Assembly (NCBI RefSeq): GCF_019492185.1
Contig: NZ_JAICCF010000002.1
Location: 124,001-188,000 of the forward strand
From: Chitinophaga rhizophila
GTDB lineage: Bacteria > Bacteroidota > Bacteroidia > Chitinophagales > Chitinophagaceae
Length of the DNA: 64,000 nucleotides
Reading direction: 5' to 3'
The stretch's first letter is position 1; each line of letters begins with the position of its first letter. The translations under genes were made by a program, and so were the position numbers. Under the pieces are notes generated by a model that saw nothing but the letters and a program-made list of their open reading frames with translations, had not been told where the DNA came from and did no database searches. Of the stretch, positions 9,521 to 18,396 are shown piece by piece.

Positions 9521-10012
9521 ATGAATAAAGCAATATTACTTATAGGTGGCAATCTTGGGGACCGTACAGGTCATCTCCGGGAGGCAGTCAGGCGGATAAA
9601 TGAGGAAATAGGACAGATCGTTAAGATTTCGTCGCTATATGAGACAGCTGCCTGGGGCGATGTAGCGCAACCAGACTACCTGAATCAGGCTCTTTTTGTT
9701 TCCACTGACATGGACGAACGAACGCTTCTGCATACTGTCCTGGAGATAGAACAACAGATAGGCCGGGTGCGCCGGCAGAAATGGGGAGCCCGGGTAATAG
9801 ATATTGATATCATATTCTATAATGACGCTATTATCAATATGCCAGACCTGAAAGTACCGCATCCCCAGATGCAGTTCCGCCAGTTTGTACTGGTTCCGTT
9901 ACAGGAAATCATTCCTGAATGGGAACATCCTGTGTTGCATCAAACCGTCAGGATACTGCTTCAAAATTGTACAGATCAACTGCCTGCGAGAAAATATGAA
10001 AGTGCAGGATAA
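9521..10012 (+). CDS. folK: 2-amino-4-hydroxy-6-hydroxymethyldihydropteridine pyrophosphokinase
   Basis: HPPK transfers pyrophosphate from ATP to 6-hydroxymethyl-7,8-dihydropterin in folate synthesis. The family features are the N-terminal 'LIGGNLGDR', 'YETAAWG' (pterin-binding aromatic region) and the signature 'KWGARVIDIDIIFY' that carries the Arg and metal-binding Asp residues. The C-terminal 'PHPQMQFRQFVLVPLQEI' is also conserved. The length of 163 residues is normal. The next gene follows at once or overlaps it slightly. Confidence 0.96.
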   Translation: MNKAILLIGGNLGDRTGHLREAVRRINEEIGQIVKISSLYETAAWGDVAQPDYLNQALFVSTDMDERTLLHTVLEIEQQIGRVRRQKWGARVIDIDIIFYNDAIINMPDLKVPHPQMQFRQFVLVPLQEIIPEWEHPVLHQTVRILLQNCTDQLPARKYESAG

Positions 10013-10028
10013 ACTATTCAACTGGTTC

Positions 10029-10652
10029 ATGAAATATAGATATATTACAATAGAAGGGAATATTGGCGCAGGCAAGACGACTTTAGCAAACAAACTTTCC
10101 GCACATCTGAGCGCTAAACTGATTCTGGAGGAATTTGCAGATAACCCGTTTTTGCCCAAATTCTATGAAAAGCCTCAGCAATACGCCTTCCCGCTTGAGC
10201 TCTTCTTCATGGCAGAGCGCTATAAGCAGTTAAAAGAAATGCTGCAGATGCAGGATATGTTCAGCAATCTGGTAGTATCTGATTACCTCTTTATAAAGAG
10301 TCTTTTATTTGCCAAAATTAATCTTAAAGAAGAAGAATATAGCCTGTATCACAAACTGTTCGATATCATCAATCCTCAGTTGGTACAGCCAGACCTGTTA
10401 ATATTTTTGAATGCGCCTGTCAGTAAACTACAGCTAAACATTAAGCACCGCAATCGCTCTTATGAACAGCAAATAGAAGATCAATACCTGACCAGCGTTC
10501 ATGATATGTATATGCAGTATATACGGCAACATCCTGTACGTGTGTTAATGGTTGATATGACCAAAACTGACTTTGTAAAGAATCCAGGGGATTTTGAACG
10601 ACTATTAAATGCGCTGGACAAAGATTATGAAACCGGTATACATTATTTATAA
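10029..10652 (+). CDS. Deoxynucleoside kinase
   Basis: A dNK-family kinase (about 207 residues) that phosphorylates deoxynucleosides in nucleotide salvage. The P-loop 'GNIGAGKTT' follows the start directly, as is usual in Bacteroidota members ('MKYRYITIEGNIGAGKTT'). Later motifs are 'PLELFFMAERYKQL' and 'PDLLIFLNAPVSKL'. The start at 10029 is preferred from the position of the P-loop. An in-frame ATG at 9996 would overlap folK by 17 bp and is the alternative. It is very likely translated from the folK transcript. Confidence 0.9.
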   Translation: MKYRYITIEGNIGAGKTTLANKLSAHLSAKLILEEFADNPFLPKFYEKPQQYAFPLELFFMAERYKQLKEMLQMQDMFSNLVVSDYLFIKSLLFAKINLKEEEYSLYHKLFDIINPQLVQPDLLIFLNAPVSKLQLNIKHRNRSYEQQIEDQYLTSVHDMYMQYIRQHPVRVLMVDMTKTDFVKNPGDFERLLNALDKDYETGIHYL

Positions 10653-10806
10653 TCAGGGACTAAGGACAATTGTATCAGCAAGAAATGGCCGTTCAGCCAG
10701 TAAAACTAACCGTGAACCTATTATTGAAAGCTTCAGATTAGCCTTAAAGCAACAACATGCGGTATGATTGGCATTACCTAATGTCGAAAATTTAAGCGCC
10801 TAAAGA

Positions 10807-10858
10807 AGCCATAGATAAGGTACGCCCGGTAAATAGGCCAGTACAATTATCTATGGCT
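10807..10858. other. Perfect 12-bp inverted repeat in the dNK/BaiN spacer
   Basis: The arms AGCCATAGATAA and TTATCTATGGCT (10807-10818 and 10847-10858) flank a 28-base interior in which GTAC occurs twice and GCC/GGC can pair further. There is no T run, so it is not a standard terminator. It lies between converging genes. The rest of 10653-10918 shows no gene. Confidence 0.4.
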
Positions 10859-10918
10859 ATCCGCAATTACTCACCAGCCGCTTTCGACATCCTGTCACTC
10901 CTCATGGATAATCCAGGC

Positions 10919-12169
10919 TTATGCCTTCTGACCGAGTTGCGCAGCAATCCAGCCACTTGTCCAGGCATGCTGAAAATTGAATCCCCCAGTTATACCGTCA
11001 ACATCCATTATTTCACCTGCAAAAAATAATCCAGGTGCCAATCGGCTTTCCATTGTGGAAGGGTCTATCTCTGATAATTGTACACCCCCGCAAGTGACAA
11101 ATTCTTCTTTAAACGTAGTCTTTCCCTTTACAGGGCATTCCATAGCAGTCAGCAATTTAGTTAGTTTATGCTGCTCTTTCGATGGCATATCCGCCCAACG
11201 AATTTCTTCTGCAATGCCAGACTGCTGTAATAAGAATTGCCAAAGGCGTTGCGGCAGACCAAAAGGATTTTTATTATGCATCTTCTGACCGCCAAGGGAG
11301 AACCTCAACCCCTGAATTTCATCTCTCAAGGTATTTTCATTAAATGCTGGTAACCAGTTAATGATTGCTACAAATTGATACTGAATAGCCGCAAGTTCGC
11401 GTGCCCCCCACGCAGAAAGCCTCAATATGCAGGGTCCGCTCATTCCCCAGTGGGTAATAAGCAAAGGACCCTTTTCAAGGAGTTTAGTACCTGCTACTTT
11501 AACCATAGCTTCTTCCACACTAATACCCATTAGAGCAGTAATAGGATTGCCTGGCATATTAAATGTAAAAAGGGAAGGCATCGGATCAATGATCTGATGA
11601 CCAGCTGCTTTCAGCCATGTAAACTTGTCTACCTGAGCATAGCCGCCGGCAGCTACGCAGACATAGGTGGCTTTTAACGAACTGCCGTCTTGTAATTGAA
11701 CGTTCCAGTCATCCCCGTCTTTGATTATTGCAGTTACTGCCGCATTCATTCTTATTTTAACTCCATATTTATCAGCTTCTCGAAGCATACAGTCAATAAT
11801 TGTCTGCGAACTATCTGTGACAGGAAACATTCTGCCATCAGCTTCGGCTTTGAGTGAAACACCCCTTTCCTTAAACCATAAAATAGTATCAGGTACAAAA
11901 AACCGGTTAAAGGCCTTTTTAACAAAATGCTGCCCTCTCGGATAGCGTTTAGACATATATAATATGTCTGGGGCATTATGGGTCACATTACACCTTCCTC
12001 CTCCAGAAACCTTCACTTTAGATAAAAGTTTACTACTTTTTTCTATCAGTATGACTTCCAGGTCAATATGAAGCCGAGCAGCGTTTACCGCACAAAAAAA
12101 ACCGGCTGCTCCTCCTCCAATAACTACTAATCTCTTGTTTATCATTATCTTATAAAACGAGTTGTGCAA
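10919..12169 (-). CDS. BaiN/HI0933 (YhiN)-family NAD(P)/FAD-dependent oxidoreductase
   Basis: A flavoprotein of 416 residues. The N-terminus has the FAD-binding Rossmann motif 'VVIGGGAAGFFCA' (GxGxxG form) and then 'KVSGGGRCNVTH', diagnostic of the HI0933/BaiN family. The C-terminus has 'LFFAGEIMDVDGITGGFNFQHAWTSG', the second FAD contact. An alternative start is the ATG at 12145, eight codons inside. Family members are often annotated as aminoacetone oxidase or bile-acid reductase; the substrate here is unknown. Confidence 0.92.
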   Translation of the reverse strand: MHNSFYKIMINKRLVVIGGGAAGFFCAVNAARLHIDLEVILIEKSSKLLSKVKVSGGGRCNVTHNAPDILYMSKRYPRGQHFVKKAFNRFFVPDTILWFKERGVSLKAEADGRMFPVTDSSQTIIDCMLREADKYGVKIRMNAAVTAIIKDGDDWNVQLQDGSSLKATYVCVAAGGYAQVDKFTWLKAAGHQIIDPMPSLFTFNMPGNPITALMGISVEEAMVKVAGTKLLEKGPLLITHWGMSGPCILRLSAWGARELAAIQYQFVAIINWLPAFNENTLRDEIQGLRFSLGGQKMHNKNPFGLPQRLWQFLLQQSGIAEEIRWADMPSKEQHKLTKLLTAMECPVKGKTTFKEEFVTCGGVQLSEIDPSTMESRLAPGLFFAGEIMDVDGITGGFNFQHAWTSGWIAAQLGQKA

Positions 12170-12239
12170 AATTCACATTCCTGTCACAATAATAATTCAA
12201 AGCTGGGACATTCTAATTTATTAGCTACCAATAACATTA

Positions 12240-12270
12240 TTTGCATATATTAATTTTTCAGTCTATTTTG
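12240..12270 (+). promoter_or_regulatory. Predicted promoter of the MG2/plug-like protein gene
   Basis: TTTG (12240-12243), a 20-base spacer and TATTTTG (12264-12270) resemble the Bacteroidota -33/-7 pair. Transcription would start near 12277, which makes the earliest ATG at 12284 improbable and supports a start at 12305 or 12317. Confidence 0.5.
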
Positions 12271-12316
12271 CATATTATATTTTTTGATACTATATTGTCG
12301 CAAAATGTTGTTCCAC

Positions 12317-14770
12317 ATGCAATCTGTGTTCTCTAAAAACAAAAAACGCTTTAAGTGGCTCCTTCCCGCGTGTCTGCTCGGGATTACAGGTGCCCTTGCA
12401 TTTTACCCTGCCGACGAATGGCAGGATAAAATCACTGAAGCCTTGGAACTGTACAGCAAACGCTTTCCCCAGGAAAAGGTCTACCTGCACCTGGATAAAG
12501 ATTATTATGCCGCTGGGGAAACCATGTGGTTCAAAGCGTATGTTTTGCTACAAGGCCAGCCATCTCTTTCTGCTACCAACCTGTATGTAGAACTGGTTGA
12601 TAAAGGCGGGAACGTGGTAAGTAAACGACTGATCTCCGTCGGTGGTGCAACCGGTTCTGGTTCATTTGAGTTGCCGGAGCATCAGAAACCAGGTCAATAT
12701 CAGCTGCGTGCATATACCGCATGGATGCTGAACTTTGACGCTGACTATCTTTTCTATAAAAGCATTGAAATATTTGACCCCGCTAAACCGGCAGGGCCTG
12801 CAGCAAGACCAGCTTCTGCTGATTTTGCAGTAAACTTTTTCCCGGAAGGCGGTAACCTGGTCGCTGGTATCCCAGGCCGTGTTGCATTTAAAGCAATTGA
12901 TCAACAGGGCTATCCCACAGAAGCAAATGGTATTATCCAGAATTTGAAAGGCGAAACGGTTGCACAGGTTAAAACTACCCGTGACGGTATGGGTATGTTT
13001 GAACTAACTCCGGCTGCAGGCGAGACCTATAAGGCGCTGATGCAAACTAATAAGGGCCTGCAAAAAACCGTTCTATTACCTGTTGTCAAAACAACAGGCG
13101 TAGGGATGAAAGTTTTTAACAAGGGAACCCGTATATTCTATCAGACATCTCCCGCGACTAAAGACAATCCGATGTACAATAATATGATGATCGTTGCACA
13201 GATGCAGCAACACATCGTGTACAAGGCTAAGCTGAACGCCGGAGAAGGTCAAATGAGTGGTTTCATTCCTACCAAAGAACTACCATCTGGTATTCTTCAG
13301 CTGACAGTATTCAACAGCGATGGTTTGCCATTGGCAGAAAGACTGGCTTTCGTTAGAAAGAACGACTTCCTGTCCCTGAACCTGCAGAATATGGCTATTA
13401 ATACACAGCCAAGACAGAAAAACACCCTGGAGATCAAGATTCCGGATACAATGCTGACAAGCTTATCGGTATCAATTACAGATGCAGATAATATTGTAAA
13501 AGATCAGGACGAGAATAATATCCTTTCCAACCTGCTGCTGACCTCCGATCTGAAAGGCTACATCGCTAACCCTTCTCAATATTTTAAAGATGCTGATCCT
13601 ACTACCCTTGCAGGTTTGGATCTGGTGATGATGACCAATGGATGGAGAAGATTTAGCTGGGACAAAGTACTGCATAACTATATGCCTGACATCAAGTTCC
13701 CTTATGAACAGGGCTTGCTGTTAAAGGGCCTCGCTACTACCAACAAAGGGGCTTCTGCGCTTGCCAATGGTAAAGTAGACTTTATCCTCAAGCAGCCTAT
13801 CGATACTTCTACTGCCTTCTCCTCTGTGACTACCAACGATAAGGGTGAATTTGCCGTAGATCGTCTGCAATTCGTAGATACTATCAACGTATTCTATCGT
13901 GCGAACGATCCTAATAAATCATGGAAAGACGTTGCTGTGAAGTTTGAGCCTCACTTCTTTGAAACGACCAGTAACGTTACCCTGCCTTATCCTTTCAGAA
14001 CAGGTGTGGAAATTGAATCAAGAGTACTGAATACCTATTTGTCTACTGTAGCTGAAAATACCGCTGTAAACAAATCTATTCAGAACAAACCGATCTTCCT
14101 GAAAGAGATTAACATACGCGAGAAACGCCTCAACAAGACTGAAAGTGTTGAAGCCCGTTATACAACTGGTATGTTCCATGCAGGTGATGGTTATTCTTTC
14201 GACCTGACCAGAGATGAAGTAGGTAGTCTGAGTATCTTCCAATACCTCCAGTCTAAAGTTCCAGGTCTGACTATTAACCTGTCTGATCCTACAACTGGTC
14301 CGACTATGCAATGGCGCGGTGGTCCTCCGGTATTATTCCTGAATGAAATGCCTACCAACGTAAATATGCTGAGCAATATCAATATCGGCGACGTAGCATT
14401 TATTAAAGTATTACGCCCGACGTTTGTTGGTGGCTTTGGTGGTAGCTCAGGTGCTATCGCTGTATATCTCAGAAAAGGCGGTGACAGCAAAAATGATGTG
14501 GATACCCGTGGATTTGAAAAATACAGAAAAGGCGGTTATAACATCATGAAAGAGTTCTACGCACCGGATTATACCGTTCGTAGAGACATTCACATACTAC
14601 AAGACAAAAGGCTGACGCTTTATTGGAATGCTAACCTGGTAGCAGATACCCTGACGCACACCGCTAAAGTCTCCTTCTATAATAACGACTTTACAAGACG
14701 CTTCCGTATAGTAGTAGAAGGTATGGGTGAAGACGGATCACTGGGACGTACAGAACAAGTATTACAATAA
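12317..14770 (+). CDS. Large exported protein with MG2-like N-terminus and TonB-plug-like C-terminus
   Basis: About 817 residues with a signal peptide after a basic start ('KNKKRFKW'). The region after it, 'EKVYLHLDKDYYAAGETMWFKAYV', is the macroglobulin MG2-like domain found in many Bacteroidota cell-surface proteins. Further beta-sandwich-like sequence follows. Toward the C-terminus a plug-like segment is visible: 'VPGLTINLSDPT', 'VLFLNEMPTNV' and 'IKVLRPTFVGGFGGSSGAIAVYL', comparable to a TonB receptor plug but with no barrel after it. The start at 12317 is chosen from the promoter position; 12284 and 12305 are alternatives. The function is unknown; periplasmic or outer-membrane-associated location is inferred. 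Confidence 0.75.
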   Translation: MQSVFSKNKKRFKWLLPACLLGITGALAFYPADEWQDKITEALELYSKRFPQEKVYLHLDKDYYAAGETMWFKAYVLLQGQPSLSATNLYVELVDKGGNVVSKRLISVGGATGSGSFELPEHQKPGQYQLRAYTAWMLNFDADYLFYKSIEIFDPAKPAGPAARPASADFAVNFFPEGGNLVAGIPGRVAFKAIDQQGYPTEANGIIQNLKGETVAQVKTTRDGMGMFELTPAAGETYKALMQTNKGLQKTVLLPVVKTTGVGMKVFNKGTRIFYQTSPATKDNPMYNNMMIVAQMQQHIVYKAKLNAGEGQMSGFIPTKELPSGILQLTVFNSDGLPLAERLAFVRKNDFLSLNLQNMAINTQPRQKNTLEIKIPDTMLTSLSVSITDADNIVKDQDENNILSNLLLTSDLKGYIANPSQYFKDADPTTLAGLDLVMMTNGWRRFSWDKVLHNYMPDIKFPYEQGLLLKGLATTNKGASALANGKVDFILKQPIDTSTAFSSVTTNDKGEFAVDRLQFVDTINVFYRANDPNKSWKDVAVKFEPHFFETTSNVTLPYPFRTGVEIESRVLNTYLSTVAENTAVNKSIQNKPIFLKEINIREKRLNKTESVEARYTTGMFHAGDGYSFDLTRDEVGSLSIFQYLQSKVPGLTINLSDPTTGPTMQWRGGPPVLFLNEMPTNVNMLSNINIGDVAFIKVLRPTFVGGFGGSSGAIAVYLRKGGDSKNDVDTRGFEKYRKGGYNIMKEFYAPDYTVRRDIHILQDKRLTLYWNANLVADTLTHTAKVSFYNNDFTRRFRIVVEGMGEDGSLGRTEQVLQ

Positions 14771-14792
14771 CGACAATAGCCCCTGGCTAATA

Positions 14793-14832
14793 AAAAATAG
14801 TCCATAGTTCATCACTATGGACTATTTTTATT
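14793..14832 (+). terminator. Rho-independent terminator
   Basis: A 15-bp perfect stem (14793-14807 with 14814-14828) and a six-base loop follow the plug-like gene, with T-rich sequence after it. It ends only 20 bases before the lipase start codon. Confidence 0.8.
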
Positions 14833-14850
14833 TATACAATATGCCAGGAT

Positions 14851-15993
14851 ATGAAGACTTATATAATTAGCAGATCCAAAAGCCATTCCGCTTATCAACG
14901 CCTACTCAGATTAGTACTTACAGGGTGCCTGGCTCTATTAATGCCTGATTTAGCAATAGCCCAACATCTTAAACCAGGATTTGATTCCAAAGAATACCTT
15001 GATATGCTGGCTATCGACTTCCTCCATGCTGATACGCCTTGGACTAACAACCAGATCGTCCCCCCTGAGCATGCCAGACTTATGTACCGGTCTCCCGAGA
15101 CAGGGCTGCATAATCGTTGGGACTTGTGGTTACGTGATGACCAGACGGCTGTCATCAGTATTCGAGGGACGGTAGGCAATAAAGAGTCCTGGATGGAGAA
15201 TTTCTTTGCCGGTATGATACCAGCTTCCGGGCAACTACAATTAAATGATAGTACAATCTTTAAATACCGGCTTGCAAAGGAGGATAAGGCATTTGTGCAT
15301 GCCGGCTGGACATTGGCGCTTGCCAGTATGGCACCTGATATTGTTAAACATATCAAAGAGCTACATCAAAAAGGCATTAAAGAGTTTCTCATTTCCGGCC
15401 ATAGCCAAGGTGGTGCTATCTGCTTTCTGCTACGGTCATATTTGCAATACCTCGATGATCCTGATTTTCCGAAAGACGTTATATATAAAACATATTGTAG
15501 TGCTGCGCCTAAACCAGGCAATCTTTATTATGCCTATGATTTCGACTACATTACCAGAAATGGTTGGGGCTTTCGTGTAGTGAACACAAGGGATTGGGTA
15601 CCGGAAACGCCTTTTTCTCTGCAGACTACCAATGACTTCAATACACCAAACCCTTTTATGAATGTTAAAGATGCCCTTAAAAAGCAGAACATCTTTATAC
15701 GGCTGATAGTCGGAGGTATGTACAATAAACTAGACCGTAGCAGCAAAAAGGCAAGCCGGCGTATGCAGAAAATGTTAGGCAAAAGATTATCAAAACTGGT
15801 AAAAAAGTCTATGCCGGAATATGTACCTCCCCCCTTTGTAGAAAGCCATGCTTATAGTCCTGCGGGCACCCCTGTAATACTGTATCCAGATGCTGCATAT
15901 GATAGCAAGCATGTCTTCGACGGAAAGAACATCTTCCTTCATCATATGTATATGTCTTACAAAGAACTTGTGGAACGTATTTATCAGGAATAA
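14851..15993 (+). CDS. Secreted class 3-type lipase
   Basis: An alpha/beta hydrolase of 380 residues with a signal peptide ending near 'LAIAQ'. The nucleophile elbow is 'ISGHSQGGAI', the G-H-S-x-G form of class 3 lipases, preceded by 'VHAGWTLAL'. 'VISIRGTVG' provides the oxyanion-hole strand. 'NTRDWVPETPF' is a likely catalytic Asp region, and 'HHMYMSY' near the end may hold the catalytic His. The strong terminator just upstream means it needs either read-through or a promoter within the hairpin region. The lipid substrate is unknown. Confidence 0.85.
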   Translation: MKTYIISRSKSHSAYQRLLRLVLTGCLALLMPDLAIAQHLKPGFDSKEYLDMLAIDFLHADTPWTNNQIVPPEHARLMYRSPETGLHNRWDLWLRDDQTAVISIRGTVGNKESWMENFFAGMIPASGQLQLNDSTIFKYRLAKEDKAFVHAGWTLALASMAPDIVKHIKELHQKGIKEFLISGHSQGGAICFLLRSYLQYLDDPDFPKDVIYKTYCSAAPKPGNLYYAYDFDYITRNGWGFRVVNTRDWVPETPFSLQTTNDFNTPNPFMNVKDALKKQNIFIRLIVGGMYNKLDRSSKKASRRMQKMLGKRLSKLVKKSMPEYVPPPFVESHAYSPAGTPVILYPDAAYDSKHVFDGKNIFLHHMYMSYKELVERIYQE

Positions 15994-16044
15994 TTCATAG
16001 TCTTTGCATATGATCTAAGACACACTATGACAGCTAATTCATTT

Positions 16045-16113
16045 GTTAACAAGGGGTTAACTTTTAGATTAACCTGAGGTTAACACTTCTATTTTCTTTT
16101 CGTGGTATGTTTG
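16045..16113 (+). promoter_or_regulatory. Predicted promoter with three GTTAAC boxes
   Basis: GTTAAC occurs at 16045, 16056 and 16079, spaced 11 and 23 bp, about one and two helical turns. GGTTAA at 16055 also pairs with TTAACC at 16069, and AACCTGAGGTT (16071-16081) is a small palindrome. The -7 box TATGTTTG lies at 16106-16113. The spacing suggests binding of a regulator on one face of the DNA just upstream of the promoter. The -33 box is weak. Confidence 0.45.
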
Positions 16114-16119
16114 TATTGA

Positions 16120-16370
16120 TAAAAGCAAAAGCACGTTGTCCTTTACTTCCAGGCTTCTCATACATAAGTATGAGAGCTTGGGTGGTAAAGGGATTTAAAA
16201 CGAAATTTGAGATAACACGCTATACATACCCTGCAATATGGTTTAAGATATCAGAGGGGGGAACAATATAGATAAATATACTTTACATGACTACCAGTAA
16301 CTCACTGTAGTCAATCTAAATCAAAAACCAACTAACGGAAAAGGTCTCGTTTTCACGAGACCTTTTTATC
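16120..16370 (+). ncRNA. Candidate structured non-coding RNA
   Basis: About 250 nt between a -7 box and a strong terminator with no credible reading frame. It can form three hairpins: an imperfect 23-bp one (about 16138-16193; loop-proximal TCTCATAC with GTATGAGA and outer CTTTAC with GTAAAG); a second with GACTAC/GTAGTC arms and an inner AGT/ACT (about 16290-16313); and the terminator stem at 16339-16366. It does not show motifs of RNase P, tmRNA or SRP RNA that I could recognise. 6S RNA cannot be excluded by eye. Alternatively it is a long untranslated leader that ends by attenuation. Confidence 0.45.
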
Positions 16371-16372
16371 TT
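16339..16372 (+). terminator. Strong rho-independent terminator
   Basis: The arms AAAAGGTCTCG and CGAGACCTTTT (16339-16349 and 16356-16366) with a six-base loop and trailing T residues. No protein gene precedes it within 340 bp, which supports a non-coding transcript upstream. Confidence 0.85.
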
Positions 16373-16406
16373 TTAATAATATTCAAGCATCATGTTTATT
16401 TATCTA

Positions 16407-16992
16407 GTGCCGGCGCGATATCAACCGGACCAACTGCTAACCTCTGAGCTTATGCAAAAATTAGATAACTTAAGAGTAATCCATCCATGTGTCGGTGCAA
16501 TATCAACTGGGCCAACTGCTCGCCTCTAAGCTTATAAAGAAATTGGACAACTTAGAGAGTATCATACACATGTCCAGGCGATATTGCCAGATATCAGCGC
16601 GCGGTATTAACCGGACCAACTGCCTCTGAGCTTATACAGAATAGAACAACTTAAATAGTAATCCATCCAGGTGCCGGCGCAATATCAACAGGATCAACTG
16701 CTAGCCGCTGAGCTTACACAGAAATTGGACAACTTAAATAATAATTATCCACGCGCCAGTGCAATATCAACAGGACCAACTGTTAACCCTAGGCTTATGC
16801 AGAATTAGACAACTTAAATAGTAATCCATCGAGGCCGGCGCGATATCAACCGGACCAACTGTTAGCCCTGAGCTTATACAGTAATTGGACAACTTAAATA
16901 GTAATCCATCCAGGCCGGCGTAATATCAACCGCACCACCTGCTAGTCCCGGAGCTTATGCAGAAAAGTGGACAACTTAAATAATAATTCATC
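16407..16992. repeat. About seven degenerate 80-82 bp tandem repeats
   Basis: Units begin near 16407, 16489, 16598 (after a disturbed stretch), 16671, 16753, 16832 and 16912. Shared words are 'GCCGGCGC', 'ATATCAACCGGACCAACTG', 'GAGCTTATGCAGAA' and 'GGACAACTTAAATAGTAATCC'. The period is not a multiple of three, so the array is not coding. The last unit runs into the 3' end of the 401-residue minus-strand gene and contains its stop codon, so the array probably grew by tandem duplication of that gene end and its trailer. There are no unique spacers, so it is not CRISPR. Confidence 0.85.
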
Positions 16993-18147
16993 CTGCAGAC
17001 CAGCACGTAACTTGGCTTCCTCATCTGTAATACCCAACTTCTTCATCCGTTGATAATATCCATAAGAGCCGCCAATTAGTTCCAGGCACTCTTCAATCTT
17101 ACTTCTTATTTCTGCTTCCTTATTCTTTTTGTCGTATTCCTTCCGGGAAAGTATCTTGTCAACAAAATATAGATTATCCTTCGTTTCTACCCACTTGCCT
17201 CTGGACTGATGCTGCGGCTTATACACTTCAAGGTAGCAATCATCCAATTGCAGTATTTGTCCAAATTCAGCCCTGACATCTATAGCTACCGGTTTGCCCT
17301 TCTGTGCTCCGGATATTCTCTTTTTGATGAAAACGCTGATCTCATTACCAGCTTCGCCGCAAGCCATCAACATCTGTGTAAGCTGGGAAAATTCCATGAC
17401 CATTGTTACCCGGAGGTAACGGCTGCCAGATTTCAACTTACCAATGATACTGGGCGTTTGCTGCTCGTCAAACAAAATATCTTCAACCTGCAACTTGTTT
17501 ACCATGCGCAGGTTCGGTGTATACCCCTCAGATGCTGGCAATGCCTTTTTACCTGCTGTTTTCGCATTATGCTGCTTAAGTGAATGCTGCACAAAATCAT
17601 CAATGAAGCGCAGGTCATGCTCCTTCATCCGGTGATAAAGTTCATGCGTATTATAATGCACAATCTTACTAAGTAACAACATATCATCCCAGCAATCAGC
17701 ATACTGGACTTTCTTCAGTTCGTCAAGTACATCTGCCGCTATCATGTTCCTTCGGTAAAGCAGCTCCCCGATCATAAAAACCGAATAATCATTTACCGGA
17801 TACCCAAGCTCTGGTAACAGATCGTATGGCGTTTTCTTCAACTCCTTAGCCTGCTCCAGTTGCTCCAGATCAGACATTACAGGCGACAGCAAATACTTCC
17901 TGGCTGCTGTACGCAGTTTCTTACTCACATAGTCCAGTAGATGTTCATTTACTTCACGCTGGCTGACAAAGTCATGCAGTATCTGCACAAAACGTTTAGA
18001 TGCAGGCAAGCCGAACTGTAGCAGAATATCATTTTCCATATCCAGTACACTTGCTCCACCCGCCTGTTCCCTACTGGTCTTACTACGCGTTTCCTGCCGC
18101 TGGCAGCGCTGATAATATTCCTGTAATTTCAGTTTAAGCTTATCCAT
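16942..18147 (-). CDS. Protein of unknown function, 401 residues
   Basis: A soluble, charged protein without signal peptide or membrane helix; I do not recognise the family. The N-terminus is Lys/Gln/Arg-rich and probably helical. The C-terminal third has 'YFVDKILSRKEYDKKNKEAEIRSKIEECLELIGG', which looks like a coiled or helical segment. The stop codon and last 16 codons lie inside the last unit of the tandem repeat array. Upstream is a promoter-like site with an inverted repeat between its boxes (18335-18365), giving a leader of about 180 nt. It is cytoplasmic by composition. Confidence 0.75.
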   Translation of the reverse strand: MDKLKLKLQEYYQRCQRQETRSKTSREQAGGASVLDMENDILLQFGLPASKRFVQILHDFVSQREVNEHLLDYVSKKLRTAARKYLLSPVMSDLEQLEQAKELKKTPYDLLPELGYPVNDYSVFMIGELLYRRNMIAADVLDELKKVQYADCWDDMLLLSKIVHYNTHELYHRMKEHDLRFIDDFVQHSLKQHNAKTAGKKALPASEGYTPNLRMVNKLQVEDILFDEQQTPSIIGKLKSGSRYLRVTMVMEFSQLTQMLMACGEAGNEISVFIKKRISGAQKGKPVAIDVRAEFGQILQLDDCYLEVYKPQHQSRGKWVETKDNLYFVDKILSRKEYDKKNKEAEIRSKIEECLELIGGSYGYYQRMKKLGITDEEAKLRAGLQDELLFKLSTFLHKLRD

Positions 18148-18334
18148 ATATATGTCTTATTAAATCATTTCTAATACATCCCGATCCGTCAGAACAATAA
18201 ATGCCCTGTCCGGTTCCGGATTTAGTTAAAATAATGTCCAAAGCAAACACAACTGCCAGTTACAGCAATTACAATTGCTTGTTTTACAATAAGTTATTCA
18301 ATGGGAGTAGTATGATGATTTAATGGGAAGAATG

Positions 18335-18365
18335 CAAATATACAGATTTTGGGGCATCGCCCCAA
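18335..18365 (-). promoter_or_regulatory. Promoter with an inverted repeat between its -33 and -7 boxes
   Basis: On the minus strand TTG (18363-18365), 20 bases, then TATATTTG (18335-18342) fit the Bacteroidota promoter. A perfect palindrome, TTGGGGC-3-GCCCCAA (18349-18365), overlaps the -33 box and spacer, where a repressor would block polymerase. It could alternatively be the 3' hairpin of the GH19 transcript, but no T run follows. Confidence 0.55.
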
Positions 18366-18396
18366 TCAATAAGTGTCAACTAATTGTCAATCGATA

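Noticed and set aside
16407-16992. Possible CRISPR array
   Set aside because: Units are contiguous degenerate tandem copies with no unique spacers and no cas genes nearby.
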